Part shown: positions 34,340 to 46,599 of the stretch, in pieces
Layout of the letters: each line of letters starts with the position of its first letter
How positions within the stretch are numbered: position 1 is the first letter of the stretch
Assembly: GCF_030936135.1 (NCBI RefSeq)
Contig: NC_082608.1
Location: forward strand, 7,783,035-7,847,034
DNA: 64,000 bases
Reading direction: 5' to 3'
Origin: Gavia stellata
Lineage: Eukaryota > Chordata > Aves > Gaviiformes > Gaviidae
The notes under the pieces: generated by a model
Database searches by the model: none
The model's input: the letters and a program-made list of their open reading frames with translations, nothing else
What the model was told of the DNA's origin: nothing
Translations under genes and position numbers: made by a program

Positions 34340-37300
34340 AGAAGAGTTGGACCAGTACGACCCTTTGCAGCCTTGGCGGTGTGCTGCAGTCTCAGTCCCT
34401 GTGCGATACGCCTGCCAGCCTCCACCTAAATTGCTCCACATACCCGAGCTGCTGCTCCCATGAGCGTGCCAGCCCGAGGTCTGAATAATGCAGCAAACCC
34501 CCTCGGGTCCTGTCTCTCTGCCTCCCCCTCCCTGGGTCAGCACCTCAGCGCTGCTACTGCAGGAGGGCTGCGGAGATGTCTGCTTGTGCTTGCTGGGTCG
34601 GCTGCGCAGCCCTGGCTCACCTGCCACCCTCGCTCCTCCTTTTGGGCTCCTGTTACATAGACGAAAGATCTGCCTATCAGTGTCTCTTTTATTTGTGGGG
34701 ATTGCTGACAGGTGTGGGCTCTGCTGACTTTCTAAGCTGCAAAATATTTATGGAGGGTAGGCAAAGGTCCCCTGGAGATGGCTGGTGTCCCCCCAGTCGG
34801 TTCCCGAGTGCCTCGGTGCTTCTGTGCATCTTGCTCTGGGCTCGGCAGGGAAGGGGCCGGGAGCGATGAAGTGGCGCCTGCTGTTTGCTTGGGTTTATTC
34901 GCTCTGGTTTTAGCTCTCAGCACGGCACAGGTAGTTGCAATAGAGCTGATCTCGACTTGCTGCTGACCCAGAGGTCCCATAATCCCTAACGGTAGTAGGA
35001 TTAGATTCTTGTCCAGCCAAGTCCTCCTTTCCTTTCCATTTTTATTTTTTTCCCTTTGCAATACTTTACGTGCCAGCTGACATAATCTGCCTCCTGCCTC
35101 AACCCTTGTCTGGTTACTCCAGCTCCCAAGAAAGCCTTGCCCTTCTGGGAGAAGCTTGTCAACCTGCCCCTCACCGCTGTGCCGTCCTCCCTGTCCCTTT
35201 GCCCCTTTCTGTGCACTAGATTGATTTTGCTGCTCTGAGCCTGTTTCTGCCCCCTCCCCCCAGCTCTCATGATGCAGATGAGATCTCTCACCTTGCTTTC
35301 TGGGTGCACAACTGATTTCTGGAATGGTAATTCTAGGGCTTTGGTCTGTACCCATCTATCCGACTTTTCCACTGGCATGAATTCTGCAAAATCTTCCCGA
35401 GTTCAGCTGGCTGTGGTGTGACTGCTAGTCCTGAGCTTCCTGTTACAGTTTCCACGAGGGGTGGGACGTAGGGATGCACTAAGGGTTCTTAAAGCACTGG
35501 ATAAAGTCCACCTTCATAATTGGAGAGGGACTGCTCAAACTCAGCACAGCTTCAGTCACTACAGCGCTGCGGTGGATTTGGTTAGCTATGCGATGACACC
35601 AATATGAAAACGTTATGTTGCCCAATTCTGTGAAAGTCTCTTTATCTGCTGTAAGCTCCAAATATGCAGCTGTTGGTGTTGAAGTGAAACTTTGCAAATC
35701 TCCTGCTGGGCTCTTCAGGATCAGTTCTTGTGTAGTCTTGTTTTTTCTTTAGAAACTGTAGGTGTGTGTAATTATATATATTTTTGAAAGCTCTAACTAT
35801 GCCTCATTTAAACTTCTGCAAACATCTTTGTGAGGCCAATTAAATGCCTGCAGAAGAAAACGATCAAGAAATGAAATGGGGAAATGTGCATTTACCTAGA
35901 GAGAGCTCACAAGTCAAGCAAAATGTTATGTTAGCCCAACAAATGGGTTACTCAAGCAAAGTTCTACCAAGACAAATGTAAGAGAGTCAAGGGTAAGTGA
36001 GTTTTGAAGCAATATGGGATGTGACCCTCAAGTTCAGTTATCAAGATTGCACAGGTTGAAAAGATGCAGCTGATTTAAGGTCCACTTGAAAATGGCATTG
36101 GAAGGACCCTGAAAAAAGAAGTCTGAGCCGAATTTTTCAAGTACTCTCCTCAAAATTTGGTTTGAGGTCTGAACCTCTGCACCATTGGAATCTTTTATTT
36201 GCACCTAATTACTTGAGTATTGTGAAAGAAGTCAGTAACAATGAAGTCAGTGCAGCTCAACAAGAGGGAGGGATGTGTTATCGTCCTGTCTGGCAGGCAC
36301 TGTGCGAGGTATTTACCTCCTTTGGTCACACCTGCCCAGGTCTGTGAAGAAACCTGCCCCACAGGCACGAGTGGCTCCTGCCCATCCCTGTTCTTGCAGT
36401 GCTGGGGGTCTTGTGCCAGCACGGCCGCAGGGCCGGGGCATGGCAAGGTGCAGCATCTGGCCCTGGGTCGCCCCTGGGGGAGATGGCAGTGCTGAGTGGG
36501 ACAGCACAGAGGGGTTTGGAGAGGAACAGCACGAATGCAGTCACAGGCTGAATGCCTTAACTGTGTTTCAAGGAACAGATTCTGCTGCACTGAATTTAAT
36601 TGCCATTTAATTTCCACCAAAGCTAAAAGCAAAACTCGTAAGTAACTGGATTGGGCCCACTGTGCTTGCAGTTGCTGCTGCTGCTTAAAAGCAATACTCT
36701 GTTTCTAATTTGAGAGGATTTTTTTTTAAGTAGTTTAAAACAAGAGGAAACTGTCATATCCTGAGTGACATCCTGTGTGCTACAGTGGCGTTCTTGCTGC
36801 TCAGTGATCAGAATTTCAGCTGAGGGAATAAAATCCAATCCATGTAAAAATGTATTTGCTTTGTGAAAAATCTGGTAGTATTGCACAAGCTATTTTCTGA
36901 TGGTAAAATGCAAGTCTGAAATCTATATCCAAGCGAACAAAAAGATTAATTTAATTAGTTGTCTGGAGGAAATACAGAGGACACAGTTATTGATCTGATT
37001 TTACTAAATTCATTTTAATATGCAAGATTACATTTTTAATACTTGAAATTATCACAGTGTTTCACAGTGCAGTTAATTATTTCTCAAATTGTATTTTGTT
37101 CAAGACTGCTAATTTGGTATCCGCCGCCGCCTGACTGCTGACATGCTTTCTGCCATTCAAAGTGCCTGACTTGCAGAGAGCTCGTGACTGCCTGGGCTGT
37201 CCAGCCCTGCCAAGCACCTTTGGGTGCTGCTAATTTTGATTTATGCCTGTTTGGCTTGGTGGTGTTCCTGCAGGGTTTGGGCAAATGCCTGCCCTGGGCA

Positions 37301-40300
37301 GCTCTGCTGCTGCCTGTCCCGGGGTGGGGGGTTTGACAGGGAGCCACAGCACAAGCCCCGACCATCTCCTAAGGGACAGCAGCAAACTTCCTGCCCATTC
37401 CATCCAGGAGCAGGGTGAAACTTTTTTTTTTTGGCAGCCATCTGCTACACGCAGCTTCCCTGGCTTGGGGACTGCTGGCTTCCAAAGTGGCTGGAGGGGA
37501 GAAAATCAACAACTTGTTCCCCTGCCCCGCTGCAAGGGCGGTGGGGCTGGCAGGGTGGCCGGCCAGGTAGGTGGTGGTGGTGGTGGCATGCGGTACCTTC
37601 TATCTTTGTACACCACGGGCCGGAGGGGGGTGGGTGGGATCTGCCCAGCAGCCTCGTTTGCTCATTCTTACATGGTGTGAGCAGCCGAACTGGCAGAGGG
37701 AACAAATGGGAGTTTTGGTATCTTGGTAAAATGCTGTGCGACCTACAAAACACACCCTCCCCACACGCTGAGCTCTTCCCCAGAGCCAGGGAGAGGTGTT
37801 CAGCCTGGACTGCGCCTGTGCCACATTGCTGCTGGGTGTAAAGCAAGGAGGACCTTGGCCGTAGAGGACACGCTCACCCCGCAGCAGTCCCTGCCGTCCC
37901 CAGGGCCTCAGCGGTGCACAGCACCCTGCATGCAGGGCTCCGCTGGGCTGGAGGCACAGGGAGGGACTTACTTCCCTTAGACAAGTGAGCACGTGAAACC
38001 AAAGGTGTTGATTTAAACAATGCTGACCTAAAAAGAGCGAGTTTTAATAAATGTAGTATGTTTTACTAATTCCTTAGTTGAGCTCAGTACTGCTGGAGCC
38101 TGATGTGCTGGCTTTGGCTGTCACAGTTGTGTATGACCATGGGCCTACAAGCGGCTTTCGGCATCTCTGAGTGAACCCTGCCTGAGGAAGGAGAGGCATC
38201 ACCTAAAACTAGTTCAGCTCTGCCCACAGCATCAGGGGGTGATTTTACGCCTATCTTTAATATTTGGAAGTCAAACTTAATGAAGATAGATAAGATATGT
38301 TGACTCTTCTCCTTAGCTAATTTATCAGGTTTTAAACCTGAATATATCCATTATGGTATATATTTGTATTGCTGCTGGAAAGTTGGCAGTGTAGTTAATT
38401 TTTCTGTTTTATACTTGACATTAAACTCCTGTATGCCTTAAAACACCTGGATAACACAAACCAGGCTCTTAGAAGTATGCTCAATAACGCTGTTTATTGA
38501 GATAAAAAGAGCAATAAAAGGGATGAAGAAGATGCTGCCCTTTTGCGTACTAATACCCATGTTAATATGGATGCGGATGAGTGTGTGTTAGCCCACAATA
38601 AACAATGCTGTCTGTTAGCTGGGGTGGTGGCACGGTTAGGTTTGTTACATGCTGTGGGTGCGAATACGCCGACGAGGAAGCAATGAGAAGGTGGGGTGCC
38701 GAGCAGCCCTGCTGTCTGGTGGCCGTCCCCGCGGCACCCCCTGCCCATTGCAGACAGGGTCATACGGCTGCTCCTGCCTGGGTACTGCAGCGCTGGGCTC
38801 CTGCTTCCAGCAGGCTGGTTTCAGCACAGCAAGGACTACCTGCTAGGGAGCAGTGAAAGGTGATTTCTTTAAGGTTGCAAACATGGCTGTTTGTTGTTTT
38901 GGGTATTCTGATATTTATTTATTTATTGCTTATTCCTTCTTGTCTATTAAATTAGAAGTGTAAATGTTTAGCAAGGATAGGGTGGGGAATCACGTGGAAC
39001 AATGTTGCAACTCTTGAAGGACAATATTTTTGGTTCTGAAGCCTTCAGTTTTCAAAACCAGGCAATGTAGAAAAATCCATCCACCCCAGGTGACTGTCCT
39101 GCCTTGCCATGGTGACACACAAACTCCCAGCTGAAAACTGGGTGAAAATGATCCTTTGGCCAGTTCCAGCCTCTTCCTGGCAGGACTCATGGTATCCAGC
39201 GACCATTGCTCTGGAGAAGCAGTCTTGTGTAGCCAGGACCTGACTTAATTTTTAAAGAGTGTTAGTCGACAGCATAAAACCTGATTGCCAAATAAAAATG
39301 TTAAATAGATCCTCAAATCAGATCCTCGCTGCTAAAAATAGAGGTTGCAGATATGTGTACAAACATACAGATGTTTATGCCATGTCTGAAATACTACACT
39401 GAAGGTACGCATCTGTATATGAATCTGTGATGCCTTCTAGAGCAAACCCCAAACATGTCTGTAAGCATCTCCTGTTTCCAAATGTGTGGTTGGAGAGAGC
39501 ACTGAGCTGACATACATTAGAAAAATAATACCCTGAATGGTTAGCACAAGAAATACTAGTGTTTGGGATAAATTTAGCTGTGACAGCGTTTCTGTTCTCT
39601 AAGATACTGTGAAAATGATCAGTGAAAGCTTTGATATCTAAAAATGGTTCATCCCTTCTGTGCATGCATATTCACCATAGCTCTTGAGCATCTTTTGTCC
39701 TTTTCTCACCTTGCCTCAGACACATGGACAAATGCAGTGAGCGTTGCTCAGGAGTGGTAACATCCTGTAGGAACGGGTGGATGAAGGGATACTATGAAGG
39801 GTATGTCTTTCTCCTCAGGTTTGTGTGTTTAAATGTAGATCACCAAGACCTCTCTCCAAAAGTTCAGTTCTTCTCATTTGTGGTTCTTCTTCCTCATGGT
39901 GCAGCCACTGCACTGTGGATAAGCGTGGCTGGGTGGTCAGAAAGTGTGTTTAGCAGCCAGTGTTCCCTGTTCTTGTCAAATAAACAAATGTTAAATATAA
40001 TTAAATGAGAAATAACTTTTATTAAGAACTAGCTAGGCCTCCAGAAACAGGAGGACTTTAGGATTAAGTTCATGATAAAGTGTGAATGATGGAGACATTA
40101 TTGTATTTGGGCTCTTTTTTTTGCTTTAGAAATTAATCTCTTGTTAGATTGAGTTAGTCTCTCAGCATTGCGTTTTCTGCCATCCCCTGCTCACTGGGAT
40201 CCCCCGGGCAGGACCTGCTCCTGGGAAGGAGCTGTGCGTCCCTGGGTAGCAGGAATTGGCCATGTGTCCTGTGGGGCGGTGGCAGTCGGGGCATCTCGCC

Positions 40301-43300
40301 TGTGGTCCGGAGAGCACTGCAAGCAGGAGGTCAGCACCCACCACCTGGCCAACAGATGAAGGTCCATAAGGGTTACGTGCTTCTTCCTCCTCAATGGGCT
40401 GTAGGAAAAGCTGAAATCAGCCTAATGAGGGTGGGCAACCAGGAGCCGCTTCTGGGAGGCACTGAGAGGATCCAGGCTGGTAAATGATTTCAACAGGATA
40501 AACACATCACTTTGTATCAGTCTCTTCTGATTTGGGAGCAGGCCTGTCTGTCTTTTTTTTTTTTCCTCAAGTAAGCTCAATTAAATGTAGAGAGACAAAA
40601 TCCATGTTTTTCCTCTTAAAAGCTGCAGAATAAAAATTAGGTGAATTGGTAGGCTCTTATTTTTCCTGTCTGCCGTGTGGGACATTTTCAGAAAACTTTC
40701 CTAATGTACATGTAAGCTGCTTTCCAACTTGCTGGTAAATGATTTCACTTTTCTAGCTCTCAGATTTTATTAAATTTGAATTTTTGTTCTCATTTCAGTC
40801 CATAAAAGCACAAAAGACTGCTTTGAAACTGTAACCTTTCTGGCAGACTTGAAATAAATGATATCCAATCCCTATTAGGTTAAAAATAAAATAATCTGAT
40901 TTACATATGTGAATTGGACTCCAAGGTTTAGGAAAATGTAGAGTGGCAGGAGGTGATGGCATAAATTGTTGGAGACTAATTCCGTGCTATGTATTTAAAG
41001 TTAAATATTTTGTAAGCATGTGGAACCTATAGCTTGATCAAAGCTGTACGTTATACTCTGTGAATGGTTAGTGTTAATAGCTGGGCTAAAACAAGATGTT
41101 TCTAGCTCCGCTTTTTTCAACAGTCAGGTGAGAATTCTTCTAAAGCTTTATTACTGCCAGAGTTGTACGATATTTTTTCTTGTTAAATTTCTGTGCTTTT
41201 TCCACCCTCTCCCCCAATGTTGCATCCTCTTTTATAAGGGAAGGATCATTGTATATAATCAAGCAATTTAAACAAATGATCTCTTAGTTCAAGGAGACAT
41301 ACTATAATATAAACTTGCTGAAATGAAAACTGTTGTTCAAAACACATTGTGCTGTATTTTCAAGTTATTAAAAGCTCTCTCATTTTGGTTTTGAAAATGA
41401 CCCTGGCTGCCAGAAGTTTGGGGTTTGTCACCGATCACTAACCTGTCGGCTGGTGCTTTGATGACAGCACAACAGTGATGGAGCTCAAGGAGTATTAATC
41501 TGTCTTGTTTCCAGTTAAACTTTAAATGATGATAACTAGCTGTCTTTGAATAATGCGATACTACAACCCCAAACCCAGTTATGTCAGCACAACTTGGGGA
41601 AAAAATCTGCAGCTAATGACACTTCAGAAGGTGTTATTGCCTACAGAGCCAGTTGTGGGTGGCTATGTTCAAGTGGTGCAGACACACAAGGCATGTGGAA
41701 GATGATCCTTCACTGCTGCTGAAGCAAAGGGGTTTTTTAAAAGGTGGCACTTAAGCTATAGATGTGGAAACATGGTAGGTTGGTTTCTTCATATGTACCT
41801 GTTGTTTGAGGGGAAGAAACCAAAGTGTTTTCCATGGATAGTCTGTAGCCAGCTTCAGCCATTCGCTCCTGCACTCGTCCATGGGGCTGACTGTGATGGG
41901 ACTAGAAAGCTGGAAAGGGGGAGCTGAGAGCGAGCTGTTCTACCTCTTGCCAGCCCTGGAGTTGCTTTCCAAATTCTTCCCTCCCCTTTTGGTCCTTTCA
42001 GAGTGCAAGTTACATTTCTGTGGGTACCCAGTAAGCATTTGGGCTGTACATCATTACCCTGGTCCCTCTTTTATGATCTCGTTACTTCCACATAAATAAG
42101 TGATGAGTCTGGTTAGAAGAGAAGGCTTCGCTCCACATTCCACTGACTCCAATAGCCCAGAAACAGACTTATTAAAGCGATCTCCGGGTTCAGCTGAGTG
42201 GGTGGAAGTGTGGTGTTTTAGGAGACTTAGTTGCGGTTTTGAACAGCATCTATCATATAAACACAGATGTGAAAAAGAATAATTTTTTCTTTATTTCAAC
42301 AGTGTGTTAACTTATTTAAAATGCAAGTGCGTTCGATTGTTTTGAATGAATGGAGATCATTATTTTAAGAGCAGGAGATTTTTTTTTTTCTCAAGGTTTA
42401 AGGAATCACAGCAAGTGTCAGCTCTTTCAGGTGTTCTGCGGTCTGGAAAGATGAACAAAACTGTCCAGGCTTGAGCACAATATCTGCTGCGGTTCCTGCT
42501 TCAACAGGAACCACTTACATGTCTTATTTTTGAAAATGGTGAGTAACAGTCTTTGCCAAAAAAATAAAACCTAACATTTAAGTAGGACTTAAGATACTGT
42601 ATAATGTTAAATACCTGAAGGTCTCAAACCTTCTAGTCTTTCATATGTTGGAGGTGTTGGTGAGCAGGCGTGGAGGCTGTGTTATCGATGTGAGCAGTCA
42701 GAAATACCAACATGTCCTGTCTTCGTGTCAGGCTGTCTGTTGAAGTGAGAATTGGGTAAGTGCAATATTGCTCATATTAGAAGTAAAATATTCCCAGTTT
42801 ATCTGAAAAGATGTGGAAGAACACGACCATTCCCCTGAATTTGAATCAAAGAGATGATTTAGTAGTCTGCAAGGTCGAGAACTTCAGACTGTGGGGGATG
42901 CTCAGGGTTGTCCACCCAGAGCCAGTGTGGTGAGTAAAGCCGTGGCAAAGAGCTCACCCACGAGGTACCAGCACTAACTGGTGCAGAAGGAAGCCTGTGG
43001 TGTGGCCAGTGGTGGCTGATGCCAAAGGGCTGACACGGAAGGAGCTGGAAGGTCAGGGGCAAGTTCAAGTCTCCCCGAGTGTAGTAGAATTACGATGATT
43101 ATTGCATGCATTTAGAAGAAACTTTTGTGTCTGCCATGTCCCAGACAGAGACTATCACAAAACCTTGTCTTAACAAAAAAGAATGATTTCACATTTTTAG
43201 ACAAATTGCTTGCATGATGGAGGAGAAAGGATGTCTGCGCCTTTATTGATTACAGGGCTGCCTTTCTGATCGATAGAAAGTTTTACATACACTTGAGTGA

Positions 43301-44490
43301 TGTTCACCTTAACAACCTATCTTTGAAACCAGTCAGCACTAATACAAACTGATGGTTTCCCAGAACGCTGTAGTGTCCGTAACTCATACAGAAGGGATGT
43401 TGGCAGTCAATCCCCCCTCTACTGTATTGCTATTAAGACAGTTCATTTGTCAGTGTGACTTGGTGTCCTTTCTGTACTGATGCATGCATGGCCAAAGCAC
43501 GCCTACATCGTGAAGCATGAGTACGCATGGACCAAGCACGAACACTTCTATTTACCACAGGATTTCCATAAGATTATGTATTCTCTCAGGAAATCAAAAG
43601 AATAACAGCGGAATCTCATTAACAGGGAAAAATACAAGTGTGGATAGGAAATATACTCAGATGTCATAAAAATTTGTAGAGGGACTCTGCTTTGCTGACT
43701 CTGGCTATGGATGAAATTTGCCTGGGAAAAAGCTTTAGTTCAGCCAAGTAGCCCTGTTTGCCTCAACTGTAAATTAATTATCTAAGCATTTTTATAGTGG
43801 TTAGGTTGGAAAAAAGTTCTTTGTTTTGAAAGGTAGGTGCTTTTGTGCATTTTTTTTCTGTCTCACTTTGGCTTTGAGGAAGAGATTTGCAGATTCTAAG
43901 AAATCATAACAGAAACCATTCAAACTTGGGGGGCTTGTTTTACATACAGCAAAACTACAGCACAGTTATAGTTTGTCCATGTACGAATAACCTTGCATCT
44001 GCATGTGGTTCTGGTGTGGGAAGTTTATTTTGAGTTTATTCATAATACCTATTATGGTACCTTTTATTTAGGGAAGTGGGGCTGTTTTCATACGTCTTTC
44101 AAGTCCTGTTCATTTAGTCCACTGAAATTTAAATACAAAACTTTATGCAAGTTGTAGTTCTTTAAGTAAACCTCTGTCAACGTACTGGCTTGAGCCATGT
44201 GTGGAAATCCCCATGCCCTGTTTCCCAAGCTTAGCAGTACTTGTAGGAGACAGAACTTACGGTTTTGGCAGTCTTCCTCCTGACAGAAGACCAGAAATCA
44301 AAACAAGCAAATAAATATGACAAGGAAACGTTGCAGAGCACAAAACCCTGACAGGAGCAGTTGTCAGAGAGGAGCAGACACAATATAATTTGCTTCCAAA
44401 TAAAGATGGTTTGAGCTAACGTTATTCCCTGTGGTGTCTGCCCGTAGAATAGGGATTTTAACACCTCGGAAGGCAGAGGTGGAAGGGGCT
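34340..44490 (+). other. Intron 1, fourth part: nothing coding recognised
   Basis: Long intronic stretch with only chance frames. A (GGT)n tract of about 19 bp lies at 37569-37587, TTTA-type short repeats at about 38912-38930, and small homopolymer T runs elsewhere. No transposon was recognised. Confidence 0.5.
37569..37587. repeat. (GGT)n microsatellite
   Basis: About six GGT units occur in a G-rich local context. Length polymorphism would be expected. Confidence 0.8.
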
Positions 44491-44500
44491 GGTGGCCTTA

Positions 44501-44578
44501 CGAAGGGGAACGAGGGTGTTCGAAGGGGAACGAGGGTGTTCGAAGGGGAACGAGGGTGTTCAGGGGAATGAGGGTGTT
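44501..44578. repeat. 20-bp minisatellite, three perfect copies plus one degenerate
   Basis: CGAAGGGGAACGAGGGTGTT occurs three times without change at 44501-44520, 44521-44540 and 44541-44560. An 18-nt derivative (CAGGGGAATGAGGGTGTT) follows at 44561-44578. The identity of the copies indicates recent expansion, so copy number is probably polymorphic. Each unit carries two CpG and two G runs. Confidence 0.95.
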
Positions 44579-45240
44579 CGCTTGGGCCCTCTTTGTTTCT
44601 ACAGGTACTTTCAGAGTTGCTGTCCCGAGCATTGCATTTACACTTAAATTAGGCCTTTCCTTTCCATATCACAGCTGTGCATTTAGTTGGTTCATTCCCT
44701 CCAGGCTCCCAAATACTTGTAAAAATTAGCGCTAATGAGACTATCCTGACGTACTCACCTGACACCACACCTGCATTTCTGCACAGCAGCATGTCCCCCA
44801 CAGCTGCTGCAGATGCATGCATGTACAAGCATGTGTGCATTTACGCAAGCATGTAGGCACGGGGTGGGCATTTGCAGAAGGGACACAACCATGCAGTAAA
44901 CCCAGCTAAAAGCCTCCACGGTTGCCTGGAAAACTCTGAGGGCTCCTAGAGGAGAGGTTTGCTCAGGATTCAGTTTAGTTTTGCTTTGGTTGCAGCATGC
45001 CTGAATATTCACTCTTGGTGGAGAGCAAGATAAGTACGTGTCCCTTCAGCATTTTACGAAACAAAGTAATGCAGATATCTATAAGTGAGACATGACATGA
45101 AGCGTACAGATAGTAGGTTTGGAATAGTTCTGGGAGTTAAGAATTTACATGTCTTTATTAATTATTAGATGTTATTAGTGAGTGACTAAGGAACTGGGAA
45201 GCTCTAAGCGTTCTTTTGAAGTAGTGTACCCAAATTAGGC

Positions 45241-45257
45241 TAAATAAATAAATAAAT
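45241..45257. repeat. (AAAT)n microsatellite
   Basis: Four AAAT/TAAA units lie in AT-rich intronic DNA. Confidence 0.8.
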
Positions 45258-46280
45258 CTAAAAATGTTGGGGAATGTCTGCTCTAATGAATTTTCTAAAT
45301 ACACAAATCGCACTGATTTAATAAGTGCATCTTTTAACTGTAAAAATATTATTACTGTTACACTAGGGAAATCCATTCAGAATTATAAAATATTTGGAAA
45401 CTCTTTCTATGTTTCATTTCAGTGGAAAGGTTGTAAGTTTAATAGGAATAAAAAAAAAAAGTAGGCTTTGGGATAAAGTTTTAAAAGCTAGCTTTCCCCC
45501 TTTCTTTCTATGTGTGGCAGTTTTAAATAAGAACTCTGTTCTTCTTTTAGTCTTTTTTTAAAATAAACTACATGTATAACAAGATGTTGAAATTTATTTA
45601 TGCATGTTAGCACTAAGGACAGGTTGTTAAGGGGTTATAAAAAATATTAGTTTCCACTTTATGGTGGCAGAGTTTTTTTTTTCTGCAAATTAAATTTGAT
45701 GTTATGAAGGGATATGTGTGATGTATACAACTTTCTCTCCCTCATTGTAATTTCTTTCACCTTAATGCAGCCAACAAAGCCTGTCTTTCTAGTAGGAAGA
45801 ATCTCAGCTGGAGAATTTCCCTGACCTGTGCAATAAAATCAAGCAGTAGGAAAGTGTGGGGTGTCTACGCCCAGGGAGTGTGGAACATTTGCTCGTGTGG
45901 GTCATTCCATGTGACCAAAGAAACTCTTCTCGTGGTGAAGGAGGCAGGATGAGGTTCTGGATTCTCCATGTATTAACTTTACACCTGCTTTTATTTACTC
46001 TTTTATCTATATTTCACTTTACAGCATTTATTTTATACCATTTGTGTGTTCCTTCATTAAAATATTTAAGCTTGCATACAAATAAGACAGACTTTCCTGT
46101 TAGTATTTAAGAGGCAGTACAGAAGAGTATATTGTTTTATTATTAAAATACAATTTATGAACCAGAAATGATCATAGATGCAAATTTATACTTTGCACAT
46201 TTTTTTTTCTTAATAAGAATATGTATATTTTCATCTGGGGAGAAAGCAGCATTAAAATGAGCGAGCCTGGGGAGTATTAC

Positions 46281-46303
46281 CACACACACAGACACACACA
46301 CAC
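46281..46303. repeat. (CA)n microsatellite
   Basis: CACACACACA, a GA interruption, then CACACACACACAC, followed by CACGCATACG. It lies just upstream of a CpG-rich patch. Confidence 0.9.
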
Positions 46304-46359
46304 GCATACGCTTGCATGCACAAAAGAGCCACAGTGAGCTATTTGAGAAACAAACTCCT

Positions 46360-46495
46360 CCGAACGGCCCTCGAAAAGCCACGCTCTCTCAGGAAAGCTG
46401 AAGCGCTCCTTGTTCGGTCGTCGAGGGCCTGATCCCATGTGACGGCCCCGCGGCGGCAGCAAAGCGAGTGCGCTGACAGCCCGGCGTACTTACGC
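46360..46495. promoter_or_regulatory. Isolated CpG mini-island with minus-strand splice donor
   Basis: A block of about 130 bp is densely packed with CpG while both flanks are CpG-poor and AT-rich. At its right edge the minus strand reads AAAGC|GTAAGTAC, a near-perfect donor (GT at 46492-46493) whose exon would end at 46494. Another donor-like CTGGTGAGTG is at about 46565-46575 on the same strand. Together they suggest a minus-strand first exon or an orphan CpG island. No protein was recognised in the minus frame here. Confidence 0.4.
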
Positions 46496-46599
46496 TTTTG
46501 GAAATTTGGGTCTTGCTGATTGGGACCAGCATCCCAAGAGGAGGGGAAAGGGGGAAATAACTCCACTCACCAGATGAGTTTTTCCATGCACTCATAGCT

